Shown here: positions 1-12,047 of the stretch, in pieces
How the letters are laid out: the number at the start of each line of letters is the position of its first letter
Position numbering within the stretch: position 1 is the stretch's first letter
Source of the DNA: Datnioides undecimradiatus
Lineage: Eukaryota > Chordata > Actinopteri > Lobotiformes > Datnioididae
Direction of reading: 5' to 3'
Assembly: GCA_008933995.1 (NCBI GenBank)
Contig: WARS01000031.1
Coordinates: 6,425,979 to 6,489,978, forward strand
DNA length: 64,000 nt
Notes under the pieces: generated by a model
What the model saw: only the letters and a program-made list of their open reading frames with translations
Databases searched by the model: none
Told to the model about the DNA's origin: nothing
Position numbers and translations under genes: made by a program

Positions 1-240
1 GTGCACCTGCATTACCTGTGTAACCCTCGAAAACTGAACTCTCTTTTCTTCACCCTGCATGAGCTCAGGGCTCAAACACCGAGACCAAACAAGCAAACAT
101 TTAACGTGCTGACAGCAGAAGAAGCCTCAGTATCTTTCACACAGGCATCATTGAAAAGTAACGTAAACAAGTCCTGCTGTCGATTGGTCAGACAACAAAA
201 CAATGCCACCCGAAACTGTCGCTGGTGAGATCAATAGTAG
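1..240 (-). promoter_or_regulatory. Possible 5' exon and promoter of a minus-strand gene running off the left edge
   Basis: Read on the minus strand, this stretch has a CCAAT box (TGACCAATCG, near 181-190) followed downstream by sequence ending in a plausible splice donor, CAG|GTAATG, at about position 15. That would suit a non-coding first exon of a gene lying to the left. Base composition here is more balanced than in the AT-rich DNA that follows. I could not identify a protein, and no start codon with a convincing coding sequence is visible, so the identity is unknown. In human, CENPT lies next to THAP11 and would be a natural guess, but nothing in the sequence shows it. Confidence 0.25.
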
Positions 241-3100
241 TTAGGTATTAGCAATATTGTACGACACCACAATCTAGCGGAAAGCGGCCACTTCTTTCAC
301 CAACATGGCTAGGGATCAGTGCTCCCGATAGCTTAGTTTCACACCACACACTAGTTAAGTTAGCCAGACTAGTTAGTGATAACGTTAGCTAGCATGTTTA
401 GCTAGCCGGCCAGACATCCGCAAAGCGAACTCCAACTAGACACCAATATATGTTGGTACTTTACAGAGTACATATTTAGAGTCAGTTAATCCGACTGTCT
501 TCCCAGTTTGTATAAAAACAACCCATATGGAAATTTAACATTGACTACCTACTGAATTTACCCGGACAACATCGACACAGCGGTTGGAGGTACTCATCCG
601 GGCGCTGCCCAGTTGCTAATGGTAACTTCAGTAGCAACGACAGGACTGTGGGGAAAACCAGAGATGCTAAGAGAGGCTGGAGATGGGTCACTATTGAAAG
701 ATCTACTAAGTAATACATGGACGCCCCTAGCCAGACCCAAAAACATGGCTTAAGCCCCACGCATGTAAACGCCAAACACATATAACCTTAGGCGACTAAA
801 ACTGACTTAACTTAATTTTGTAAGCTTACTGATACACGTATGTATATAGAGCTAGCATGCTCGATTTGACACAGTGATTTCCCACGATGCAGTGTGTAGC
901 CCGTAACCTTAACTTTACGCCACACCGACCTCATTTCAAAAAGTAACTTCATGTAAATAGATTTTAATTAGGAATGTTAACATTGTTTCAACATTGAATT
1001 TTTAAATATCACGGAATACAATTGCTGAGGCTGGTCAAAAATAAATTTGAACAGGCCTATCACGGTTTCTGTGAACTATAATATACGGTCGAGTCTTCTT
1101 CCTGTAGCCTTCACACACAGACACGCACAGATTTATGGCGCTTCCTATGCCTTTGTGTTTTTAAATTATTCATTATTTTTAATTAAGTCAATTAACATAT
1201 TATTTATTGAATTACTTCAAAACTGACAGACATGATGTATTGTTGTTCCTGTTCCTACGTTTATTTTTTCCTCAATATGGATATACACACATATACATAC
1301 TTAAAGCCTACGTCTTTTCCATTTCATTCTGAGGGTAGAAATATTGATTAAAAGAGACTGACTTAATCCAGAAGTGGTAAGTTTAGTGTAGTTGATCTGA
1401 CAATCAACAGTGATAGCTTGTTCTACAAACTTTTGCACCAACCATCAAATGGTATTGACATAAAGCACATTAATATAAAAGTTTGTTGTTAATTTTATTG
1501 TTACAAAAATGACTCTTACTACATTGGCTGTTGCTACCATACATAGAAATGGGATTAACTGTGCTGTTGTTGTTGTTACTGTTTTGTTTTTGTTTTTTTT
1601 TACATCGATTCATCCAGGCATTTTAAGTTCTGTTTATATGTACTGATTCTTACCTGTTCCCTGTCGCAACAACAAATTCCTCCTCATGGAATCAATAAAG
1701 GTTTTAGATTTGATTTTTAAAAATGGTAATTTCATTTATAACTGAAATTATTTATATCCACAGACTAATGTGCAATACATAGTTAAGCACACCCTGACCA
1801 CTGCTTTACTTTTTTCAGTTTTGAAACCATAAGTCACAAAAGTGAACTGTGGTGCTAGGTTTGGTTGTTTTTTCCAAATGTTGACGGTAATAGGTTCTCC
1901 AAGTATGGCTTTGCAGACTCATCTTGTCATTTCAGGAGGAATCCACGAGGCCATCAGGTGGCCGATTAAGGTTACTGCAGACATGCATTGTTGTGCAGCG
2001 TCTTGTTTCAGAGGTCATATACAAATGAATGGATTGGATTCAAACTATATAGGCGTTAATATTTTATTTAAAAGTTAAATAGTGTTATTATTAAACAGTG
2101 TTTTATCACATTGTGCATGTCTGATATCAAACAGTTAAAATTAAAATCTATTATTTTCCGAATACCTACTGTTGTAACTACCTGTTGACAAGCACTTGTC
2201 TGCGTTGCTTTTCCAACTAGATCTTTGCTTGTGTTGTACCTATTCTATATGTAAGTAGCTTGGGATAAAAGCATCTACCAAATGGCATTGCAGTATTATA
2301 GGAATTGCCTTGCTATGCAATTACTACATGCTGGGAATATGTTAGAGGGGAAAAACAGTTCAAGCCCAATGACAAAAAGTGGAACTTTTCAATCAAGACA
2401 CTATTTTCCTTTATGTTTAAGACGTAACCAGAAAAGGCTGTTACATATCAGTTCAAATCTACTAGACTCCAGTCAAAATAAAAGTAATTTTATCATGTAC
2501 ACATCTCATCTAAACTTGACAAACACAAAATAAAGCTTGTTTTCCACTGTTCTTATTATCACAAACTCTGGTTTAGTAAACGAACAAACAAAAAAATTGA
2601 TGTGACAATATTCTGGCTGCACTTAATGTTTCTCCTTGCATTATTCAATAACAATTTCAGTTCTACTTGCATTTGCACTTTTGTGGATAAATAATGAATA
2701 CTGATAAATTGGTTTAAATGTGTTTAGTATGTAAATGAGGATATTTACTACACACACCCATGGTCAGCCCTCACAGATGCCAAATTTGACATTTTCACAG
2801 GTTGTATTAGTGCATAGATTTTGGTTACATCAGGTTATTCAATGGATAGCTCTACCTAACATTAACCAAATGAGGATTTTAACCAGCAAGTGTAATGAAA
2901 GGTGGGTGGGCTTAGCCTTAAATAAACATTTTAGACGCCTAAATAGAAAATATTTTCATTCATGCAGAGCCTGAACAGATGATAATTGTAAACCATTTTT
3001 CTTGGAAATAGATTATTATTTTAATGAGCAGAAACAACAACAATAAAAAACAATATATAGTTATTTGTTTGGATATGGAAACGATACACACGCAGCAGCC
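241..3100. other. Non-coding stretch left of thap11
   Basis: This is AT-rich DNA with only short, compositionally random open frames. Apart from the repeat fragment at about 2190-2286 I see no exon with splice sites, no RNA gene and no other convincing element. Confidence 0.6.
2190..2286 (+). repeat. Interspersed repeat fragment (teleost SINE/LINE-tail-like)
   Basis: The stretch ends in GTAAGTAGCTTGGGATAAAA followed by GCATCTACCAAATG. This closely resembles the tail I know from very abundant teleost dispersed repeats (GTAAGTCGCTTTGGATAAAA then GCGTCTGCTAAATG). The upstream part is degraded and I cannot place the element's other end. The family name is not certain from memory. Confidence 0.5.
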
Positions 3101-3104
3101 CAAG

Positions 3105-3538
3105 TCTCTCGGCTGACATCGACATTGCGGTACTACAAACTGACCAGCAGGGGCGGTAGTTCACTAACGGACTAGGACAGGAAGCGCAAGGAATTATGGG
3201 ACTTTTAGTTCTCAGTGGAGGACGGCTCGCTTGATAACACTGCGAAGAACAAAACTAGACATTTACCACCGAAAATAAAATACCAGCCTCGGATTCAGCA
3301 TCAGTGCGAGCTCCGTGTGCGCTGAGTCCGGATAATTTCGGGTGGATCCAGTCGTCGCACAAAGAAGAGCGGCTCACTTTTGGTGAAAAATAAACAGGAA
3401 GTTGTTAGCGTTGTGGGACGTGTAGTTCCGCTTGCAGGCCACTGAGCTTTATAACAACGCATAGAATAAAGAAACAACATTAAAATAACAAAAACTTAAT
3501 CCGAAGACCGTGCTTTTTGCCCCGGCCTTTAGGTAAAC
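3105..3538 (+). promoter_or_regulatory. thap11: thap11 promoter and 5' UTR with THAP11/ZNF143-type motifs
   Basis: The region directly upstream of the thap11 start is GC-richer than its surroundings. It carries several matches to the Ronin (THAP11)/ZNF143 element, consensus CTGGGARWTGTAGTY. ATGGGACTTTTAGTT ends at about 3210, and GTGGGACGTGTAGTT lies at about 3412-3426. Partial copies are CGGTAGTT near 3155 and ACTACAAACTG near 3133. No TATA box is evident. The motif matches are seen in the sequence; the idea that the protein binds its own promoter is inference. Confidence 0.5.
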
Positions 3539-4369
3539 ATGCCCGGGTTCACCTGCTGTGTCCCTGGCTGCTATAACAACTCGCACCGGGACCGGGACCT
3601 GCGCTTCTACACATTTCCCAAAGACACCACGCTGAGGGAGCTGTGGCTGAGGAACATCTCCCGGGCCGGGGTCAGCGGCTGTTTCAGCACCTTCCAGCCC
3701 ACCACAGGACACCGAGTCTGCAGCGTTCACTTCGCCGGTGGGAGGAAGACCTACAGCATCCGAGTACCGTCCCTCTTCCCTCTGCGGGGGGTAAATGAGC
3801 GCAGGAGTCGGCGGGGCAGAGGCAAGAAAGTGTCCGCGGTTCCTGCCCCCGGCGCTGCAGCGACCTCCGGGGTTGTCATCACCAGCGTACTGGGCAGCAC
3901 GGCAGAAGGAGCCGAGGGCAACGCTGGCGGCGAGGCGAGCGACGACAGCATCACCGTGGTTCAGATAGGCCAAAACGGGGAGTACTTGGGCACGGCGCGG
4001 CTGCCCGCACAGTCAGAGGGGACTTGTTACACAGCACCGATTAGCAGCACCGACGAGCTGACCGCCGACGACTCATCGGTCGAAACCGCGTCTAGCTTGC
4101 ACCAGCCGCCCGTGCAGTACGTCAGTGTGACTAGCAGCCCGCTGGACCACTCGTACTCGCTGACTACCGGCACCACGTCCGCCGAACTGCTGCGGAAACT
4201 GAACGAGCAGCGGGACATCATCGCACTGATGGAGGTGAAGATGAAGGAGATGAAGGCAACCATCCGCCAGCTCCGGGTGGCCGAAGCCAAGCTGCAGGAG
4301 GAGGTGCGGGAGCGGGACCGGCTGCTGTACGGAAACTCGGTGGCTTTCAGTGTCCGGAAAAAAATCTGA
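3539..4369 (+). CDS. thap11: THAP domain-containing protein 11 (Ronin)
   Basis: One uninterrupted coding exon of 276 aa. It encodes a sequence-specific DNA-binding regulator that, in mammals, works with HCF-1 at promoters of growth and mitochondrial genes in the nucleus. The N-terminus (MPGFTCCVPGCYNNSHRD) is nearly identical to mammalian THAP11. The C2CH zinc module is visible as C6, C11, C61 and H64, and the THAP-domain closing motif is VPSLFP at 76-81. A basic stretch (about 85-100) follows. An HCF-1-binding motif of the (D/E)HxY type is at residues 203-206 (DHSY), and a C-terminal leucine/charged coiled coil covers about 217-265. Human THAP11 is longer (about 314 aa) because of a glutamine tract that is absent here. 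The start follows from homology. GC content is much higher than in flanking DNA. Identification is very secure. Confidence 0.97.
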   Translation: MPGFTCCVPGCYNNSHRDRDLRFYTFPKDTTLRELWLRNISRAGVSGCFSTFQPTTGHRVCSVHFAGGRKTYSIRVPSLFPLRGVNERRSRRGRGKKVSAVPAPGAAATSGVVITSVLGSTAEGAEGNAGGEASDDSITVVQIGQNGEYLGTARLPAQSEGTCYTAPISSTDELTADDSSVETASSLHQPPVQYVSVTSSPLDHSYSLTTGTTSAELLRKLNEQRDIIALMEVKMKEMKATIRQLRVAEAKLQEEVRERDRLLYGNSVAFSVRKKI

Positions 4370-4935
4370 TGGGTGAACATCACCGGAGACGACCCGTTAC
4401 AGAGACTGAGGCTAACGGAGACGACACCGAGGTGTTTGAAGAGAGCAGATCAAGCGCTATTTTGTATAAAACTACGAGCGATGACAATTTATTTTCAACA
4501 CAGTAGAACTGATTTTTTCGTAGGCCTGGCGTAAAAGAAGTTGTCTGCCTAGTTTATGTAGCTTATATAAATAACCTCATTGCTAATTACTTAGAAACAG
4601 TCCACTATTGGTCTGTAGTCCAACCAAGGCCAATGCATTTTATTCATACAACCAAGACTCAAGTCATAGTTCGCACATGACTTTGGCTGGCTCACACTGA
4701 TGGAACGACAGACCAGAAAGATGCTCCAAACTGCCTACAAAGGTTTTTTCTTCATGATTTCTCTTACAGTGTTTTAAGTTACTTTCCTATGGATAAAATT
4801 GGGACGTTAACTCAGAATTTATCTGTTGTAAAATAGACCAAGCTGAAATATTGATAAGATTTTGTGAACAAAACACTATTCTTAGCACACTTCTGGTGTT
4901 AGTCATTGAAATAAAACTCTACAGTGGCTTTATCT
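4370..4935 (+). other. thap11: thap11 3' UTR with poly(A) signal
   Basis: After the TGA stop the sequence turns AT-rich, with a canonical AATAAA at 4910-4915. That would give a 3' UTR of about 560 nt. A second AATAAA (in CTAAATAAAATTTG near 5658) could serve a longer transcript. The choice of site is inferred. Confidence 0.5.
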
Positions 4936-7900
4936 GAGTTGCTTTTTAAAGGCATCTTCAGTCGTTTTCCTTTAATTTTTGTTGCTGAAGACGTTTGTGC
5001 AACACAAAGTAGACTTTGAGGGATTCCGCCTCTGGAAAGATCTCATTAAAATGGTGTTTCTTGAATACACACATTGAGTAACATTTGTTTAATATTTTAT
5101 TTGGAAGGAGAAGTACAACATCTTGTCAAAATACTCACTTCAACTTGAACATGTCTGTCTGCGGCAAAGGATGTTTTGTTAAACAGCATCTGCTTGTATT
5201 GGTGTGATTCATGAATGAATTTTATGTGCCTCTTTATGGTCAGATGTTTCTCCAGCAGACGATGACTGGCTGCATATCTCTGTCCTGTGTGCAAGTGTTG
5301 TAAGTTCCAGGATGTAAGAAACATTTCTGATTTGACAGCTTTGCTCTGCTCTCATTTTGAAGTAAATTTCATTTTGAAATAGATTTGATTCACGTAGAAT
5401 AATTTCCCAACTCATGAAATATGTCCTGATTTTGTCCAGTGTCACGGTAACAAAACAGAAAGAGACTGTGGAGTGTTTTTTTTAAAATTGTTTTTAACCT
5501 TCATGTTGAAGTGTTGTAGCTCAACCAATCTAGGTCGCAGTTTTCCATCAGGAGCTCTTGTTTGGACTTTTTATTTATGGATAGAAGAGATAAAAAAAAC
5601 TCCTTCTTGTCAAGTTCCAGGAGTATTTTTTTAGCTGTGTAAGTTGTGTAAAAACTAAATAAAATTTGTATCATATTAAATCCTCATTCTGTGATGAGAA
5701 CGAAGCAGGAGCTCAAACTTGATGTTTGCTGCCCTGTTTTATACACGTGTGACATGCTGCTCAAAACCTCACTTAACATGTGAAGTGAACCATTCTTGAT
5801 AATATTGCTTGTGGAGTTTGACCTGGAGTTATTTTATTATTGAGTTATCCAGTTATTACTACAGTGGAGTAGTTTATGACTCACATAAAATATGTAGATC
5901 TAATGAGAAGTGGCATCACAAGACGCCAGATACCAGATAAATGCAGGTGAAATTGTGTCTTCATATTCCTTATTTTGGTCAATAGTTTAAAAAAACACAA
6001 TGATAGTTTTAAAGCAGCAAATTTTAGAAACTATTCAGCAAATTATACAGTACTTGTTATTATTTTCATTATTTTTCACGTCATAATTCACATAAGACAC
6101 TTGATAAGATGAATGGATAGATTCATACGTGTGCTTGTACAGTGTGTTTACAGCACATGCTATTAATAACTAATGTGTATTTACCTTTTTCTGCAGGTTT
6201 ATAGTAAATTTCAGGTCAAAACAACAGGTGGTTAAATGTATTTTTGACTGTTTGGTGCAGATGTTGCAGTGTGATTTTCACCCTGTAGATGGCGGTGGGA
6301 TAAAAGCTTGGCAAGTGGAGGTTTAGCTCCTGTCTATATGGTCTAATTTGCTTCATCTATCTGTTTGCTGGCAGCCTGGGATGGTCATTTGCTTAATTGT
6401 TGCTCATATCAAAGCACTCAAATATCGAATGTCTTATCGTGAATGTAAAGCTGTAATGCTGTTACTCAACCCATCAATTTAATATGTGTGATTTTAAACG
6501 CCCACCGCGATGGTGTTGCTTCATGAAACAGAGAAAGAGGGAGAGATGGATGAATGGATAGACAGAGAGCATTGGAGAGAGTGAGGATCCAGATCCTAAT
6601 CTCATCTGGATTTATTTTTTTTTACTCCCAACAGTGTTGCATAATGCCTTAATCCAGAGCTGTCTATCAAACTTACACAACTTTATCTTCTTTTTTTCTA
6701 CCGCTGCAGCCGTTTACCATGACTGTCTTTACATTCATGCTAAACAATAGCTTATGTCAGATTGTCTCATTCCTTAAGAGTAATAATTAAATGTGATATG
6801 AATGAAATAAAACAGTGTAAGCAGCACATGATCCTGAAAAACAGCATTTGACAGCAGAGCATGTACATGTAAAAAGTATAAAGACAGCTAAAAACATATT
6901 ATCTAAATGTTTCCATCATATCAAATCTCATTAATATTTATGCTAACAAAATAGGCAGGACATAATGAAGCTTTTTGGTCTTATATTGCTGGTTACAACA
7001 TTCTCTTAAAAGAATATGTGACATGCTTCAGATAACTTCTCCAATTATCCACCTAAAGCTTTTAGTGAGTGTTTTTGTGTGTGATTAGTACAGAATTGGA
7101 CATGTGTCTTGGACAGCAGAGAGCCTGCAGATGACCTCACCAGGTTCATTTGTTGCTATGGTGATTTTGAGTCATGTAGAGGACCATGAACTGATGTGTT
7201 TAAGGGACTGCCACTTCTGTTATGATAAATGTGTTGTCAGCAAAAATGACACTTTCAGTTCGCTGTAGAGATGGACCTGCTTTTTCTTTGATCAGATCTT
7301 TTCTGATTTTGCCAGTTGGAGTATAAGCATCTTATTTATGCAGAGTTCTTATGTTTAAGCAGCATTGAACAATTAAAAACTTTGCCCTCTTTTGTTGAAT
7401 GAATAAAGATAAAAACCTTGTTTAAAGTTTTTAAAGTATAGGGATATTTGTCGATTTTCATTTCCTTTCCTTTGGCTTGCCTTCAATTCACTTAAATCAA
7501 TATTGCGAATATTTAAATTTCATGACTTAGTAAGGAGCAGGAGGGTAAGAAATGTGCATTTAAATATACAGAAATCGATAAACGTGTCTGCATGTGAGCT
7601 GAAGAGGATTGCACATAAGGACCGAGACAGAAGCAGTAATATTTTGGTGAAAATGTGACTGTAGCATACATGTGCACATGAAGGTGAGCGTTTTCATACA
7701 GTTGCCTCTCTAATTAAGTAGCCCTGAAGGAATATGCATAGTCTTTGGATTTGTGTAGAATCTGAGTGAGTAGAATTATCAGATCAGTGGGAAACATGTT
7801 TGCTGAGAATCACAAGAGCACATGTTACTTCAGACAGGTCTAACTTTTGTGTTATGATTTAGGTTATAACACAAAAACTTTTTAAATGATCCTAGCCGCT

Positions 7901-9600
7901 GTCTGTGGTCAACACACAGTTTTGTTGTCTCGTCTGTGGCTGATTGAAAGTCTTAAAAATTGGACTGGTCTTTTAAACTGGACTTTTAAATTGGTTCTAG
8001 TCTTTTCTTTGGTTTGGATCATTTTGTGTGTGCAGAAACTGAGTGCGATCACTCAGCTCCAGCAGAAGTAAATACAGGTTCCACTCCCATTAGATTGCAT
8101 CAAATTTTCTACAGATAAAGTTTAGAAATATCGAAGATCACAATCAAAGGTCCAGACTAATCACTTTAAATCATCTGTTATGACATTCATCCTCTTATTT
8201 CACCACAGGAGTGTCAGGCCAGGTGTTGATTTGGGGTTTGTTAACCTGATTCAAAGTTGGTGCTCCAGTTCAACCTAAAAGTTAATGCATATATTGATTT
8301 GGAAAAGGCCTTTTTAACAGAAACATTGACAGACAGTTGGAAGCACACTAAAATTAATGCTGTATTTTCAAACAGATACAGCATTTATCTGAATACAAAC
8401 AAAGGCTCAATATGCAACAAGAACAGACCCGAGAGCACAAATATCTCTGAACATTTGTGAAATGATTTCAATATCCCACAGTTTCTCACTGATGCATTCG
8501 GCTTGATCAATCCTGAGCACATCTGTCAGGTGAGAATGTAAAACAATCTGCTGAGATACAGATACAGATGTTTTCAGGAAGACTGACACAGTTGAGGTTG
8601 ATGCCAAAGTAGCTCCCTGATGTATTGATTCGTGGCAGCAGCTTCAGACACAGACAGATTATTCTGCAGTTAATGGTTGTTTTAAGCTGCAGATTAACAA
8701 TGGGTTACAATTTCTCTTGTGTCAGTATGCAGATGTGAACCAGGACTTATACTAATGCACAGAGTGTGAGCCATCTGGGGGGCATAGCAGGGGATTTAGA
8801 GGCTGAGAGGAAGAGAAAGGGGGATGTAACACAAATAAAGAAAGTTGGGAATAAGGTGGTTCACAATCAACCATCTGAAAACAGGGTCTGTTCTTTTAAT
8901 TTGTTGTGGCACACTGTTGAGTTAAGACTGTTTAACACATCATGGCGCTTTTCAATAAACCCTTGTGACCCATATAGCTGTAGATGATTTTCACATGGGT
9001 TGCTGCTATTCTCTGAGGGCGCTCAGCATCTATGTTGGACTCCCAGGTGAGCTGGATTCTCTTATCCCATGTGGAGCATCACCCATCTGTCCACATTGAA
9101 AAAAAATCCTCCTGACACTTCTGAACATGTTCCTTTCTCATTTGTGACAAACTCTTTTTTTCATTAGTAAAACCACATTTTGTAGCAAGTAAATGTGTAT
9201 GAACGAGGCAGAAATGGTACCTGAGTGTGTTGGTCACCATTGTATTATATATAATATGTTTGTATTTCAAATAAATGTTCTAAGTACTAAAGACCGGAAA
9301 TGAGAACGCTCTAATCCAGTGCGCTGTGTTGTGATGCTGTCATTGGTTTACTGCTCCCAAGCCCTCTATGGCTCTCGCCTTGTGCCCCTCCCTGGTGCAT
9401 ATGCACAGACACACACACACGCACAGCATCCTCTTACTCTGTGCAATGCATCGGCCCCTTTCACTGTTAATCCAGCTGGGTTGTGCCTCTGTGCATTGCT
9501 GTACTTGTGCAATCTGATGAATTACCAACGGATGGCAGGACACATCACAATTTAAAGCATCAAATTTATACTCTTCGGATTTTCAGTCAGTGGGAGCTTC
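4936..9600. other. Gene-free stretch between thap11 and nrn1l
   Basis: About 4.7 kb of AT-rich DNA. The longest frames (60-80 codons) have no splice context or recognisable protein signature. In human, NUTF2 and EDC4 lie between THAP11 and NRN1L, but I see no trace of either here. The 5' UTR of nrn1l probably lies somewhere near its right end. Confidence 0.55.
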
Positions 9601-9635
9601 ATATCAGAGTCTTTGGTGCAAAGGTGGGATGAACG

Positions 9636-12015
9636 ATGAAGTCCCAACCAGGCATGGCGTCGATGCTGCTGCCCTTCGCTCTCTGCCTCAGTAAGGATGT
9701 TTCTTTCAGTCTTCTGTGTGTTGAGTATGTGCATAAAAGTCTTCTGGAAAAAGTTTGTTAGAGTTGAGTTTGCTTCTGGCCTGCTCCATGCTGTGTGCTC
9801 TTACTGGATCTACAGTTTTTCTGATGAGTCTGTTTCTGCTCATAAGTCACAAACTGGATCAAAGTAGAACTTCAAGTTAAAATTCAGCAGGTTTGTCTGA
9901 AAAAGGCCCATATTAGTTAAGATGGCTGATAAACAATGTTCCATTCAGCTTGTTCAAAAACTGACAGAGAGGGAGGTTTTACAAATGCACTTACCTTAAT
10001 GAAATGCTCCCTGCTCCCTCATGATCTGATTGTCTCTCTCTCTCTCTCCTTCTGAGTATGTGTGCATGCATTTGGTTGACCACTTAATGTATCTGGGTGT
10101 GAATTTATTTCCCTACATGGTGTTTTTGGTTGTATTTCAAATTCATTTTTTAGCTGTAAGATTACTCTGTGCAGGAAAAACAAGGACTTGAGTCTTATTA
10201 CAATGAATTTATTACATGGAAATGTTTTGCAGACTATAAAATCATGCTAAAACATCGAGATTTATAACAACAACAAGCAAATTACACTTTAACAATGTGT
10301 ATTCATGCTTGATTTATGAATTCCTCATGCAAGACAACTGCAACAGCAGAAGCTGAATCACAGCTGGAGTTTGATATGGGAGTCACTCTGATGCATCAGC
10401 AGGAGCCAGATCTTATTAAAACTTAAAAATAATTGGAAACATCACTTCTATTTAGACTTAGACTTAAACTTAGTTAGATTTACCCACTCATATGTTAAGA
10501 CAAATGTAAAGATAGGACTGTTTTTAATGATGACAGTAATTCATTTAAGTGAACAGATGATTGGCACAAATTGGCACTTTTAGGATGAACTGGAGGAAGT
10601 CAGGACTGATCACCCAACATCAGAAGCTAAACAGGATCAAATCCCTGCAGCTAGGATCTAAATTCTTTGAAAAGCCTGAAACCAGTGGGATGAGGCTAAT
10701 GCAGCATAAAATTACTTTCAATAAATTTGGAGTGAGGTGGTCATCATCATATGGTTCAGGTGTCAAACTTTGGACATCTGACCTTCAAAGAGCTTATTCA
10801 AGGCTGCTGAGAACTGGATTTGACTTCCAGACCAACTACAACTAGAAAGAGAACAGAAAGAGATCTACCTTCTCACCCTCATGTTGGTCAGCCTGACCTG
10901 TTCCTAGTATATAGCTAGTCTATTCCAAATCAGGGTTTATATGATTCCAATGAAACCTTGTCTCATCCGTTTTCTGTGAAAACTCAAACCAGTCTCAGAG
11001 GGATATGTTACGTATGAATTGATCAATGCACTCAAACATCTCACATGTGGTTTTGTAGTCCTACCCTGAATTTGGCTATGAGGATGTATAATCCCTCCAG
11101 ATGAATGGAATACAACATATTTTTGCATTTGTTTGATCCATCTAAGCACTGGATGAATTGCGTCTCTGTAAACATATAAACACTCTGTTTCACTCCACAA
11201 GATGAAATCCCCAAACCAAAGAATATACTGATATTATTTCTCTGTCTCATCCCCAAATGTCCCTATATGCACATTCATTTGTTTTGATAAAAGGGGATCT
11301 CAAAATAGTCTTCAAATTTACTTTCCTCTTGTCTTTTCCTCCCCACTAGGCTTATTCCCTGTATCTTTTGGAGCTGCAATTCCTGTTTCATGTGGGTCCA
11401 TCTACAAGAGTTTTGCTCAGTGTTTACTCACACTTGGAGACAGTTTGGTGGAAACACAAAAAGACCAGAACACGCAGGATATTGATGCAATCTGCAGGTT
11501 TGTAACCATCCACTAACCACCTGATTTGATACAAATTGTCTGAAATTGTTAAAGATATAATCCTCAAAGCTGCTCTCCTGACCACCGTATTGGCCCTGTA
11601 AGTGACTCCAGTGATGATAATATCAGTCAGTCCATCCTGAGGTATTTCTAGTACTGTGGGATAGATTTTATATGATATTTTGCACAGATATTCATGGTGC
11701 CCTCAGGATAAATCCCTCTCATTATGGTTATTCCCTGACTTTTAGTTTAGCGCCACCATGATATTTGGCATGTTTAGCCTTTTGGGGAATATCTTAACTA
11801 GTTGTTGGATTGCAATAAAATATTTATGATTTAATATCTGCAAAACAAAACCCTGTCAGTCTCCTCGGCCTCAGCTCTACTTTCTGTTTTCTGCTAATTA
11901 GCAAACGCAATTTTAACATGATAACACATTAAACTAAACATGCTAAACACCATATGTGGTAGCATTGTCACTGTGAGAATGTTAACATGCTCACAGACAT
12001 TCACAGTGAATATAA

Positions 12016-12047
<32 letters not shown>

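Noticed and set aside
3449-3973. 174-codon open frame on the minus strand opposite thap11
   Set aside because: It is the antisense of a GC-rich coding exon; its residues (Gly/Ala/Pro-rich) show no family signature, while the + strand is an unmistakable THAP11.
10561-10845. 94-codon frame in nrn1l intron 1
   Set aside because: No homology that I recognise and no splice signals; nrn1l exons 1 and 2 join cleanly without it.
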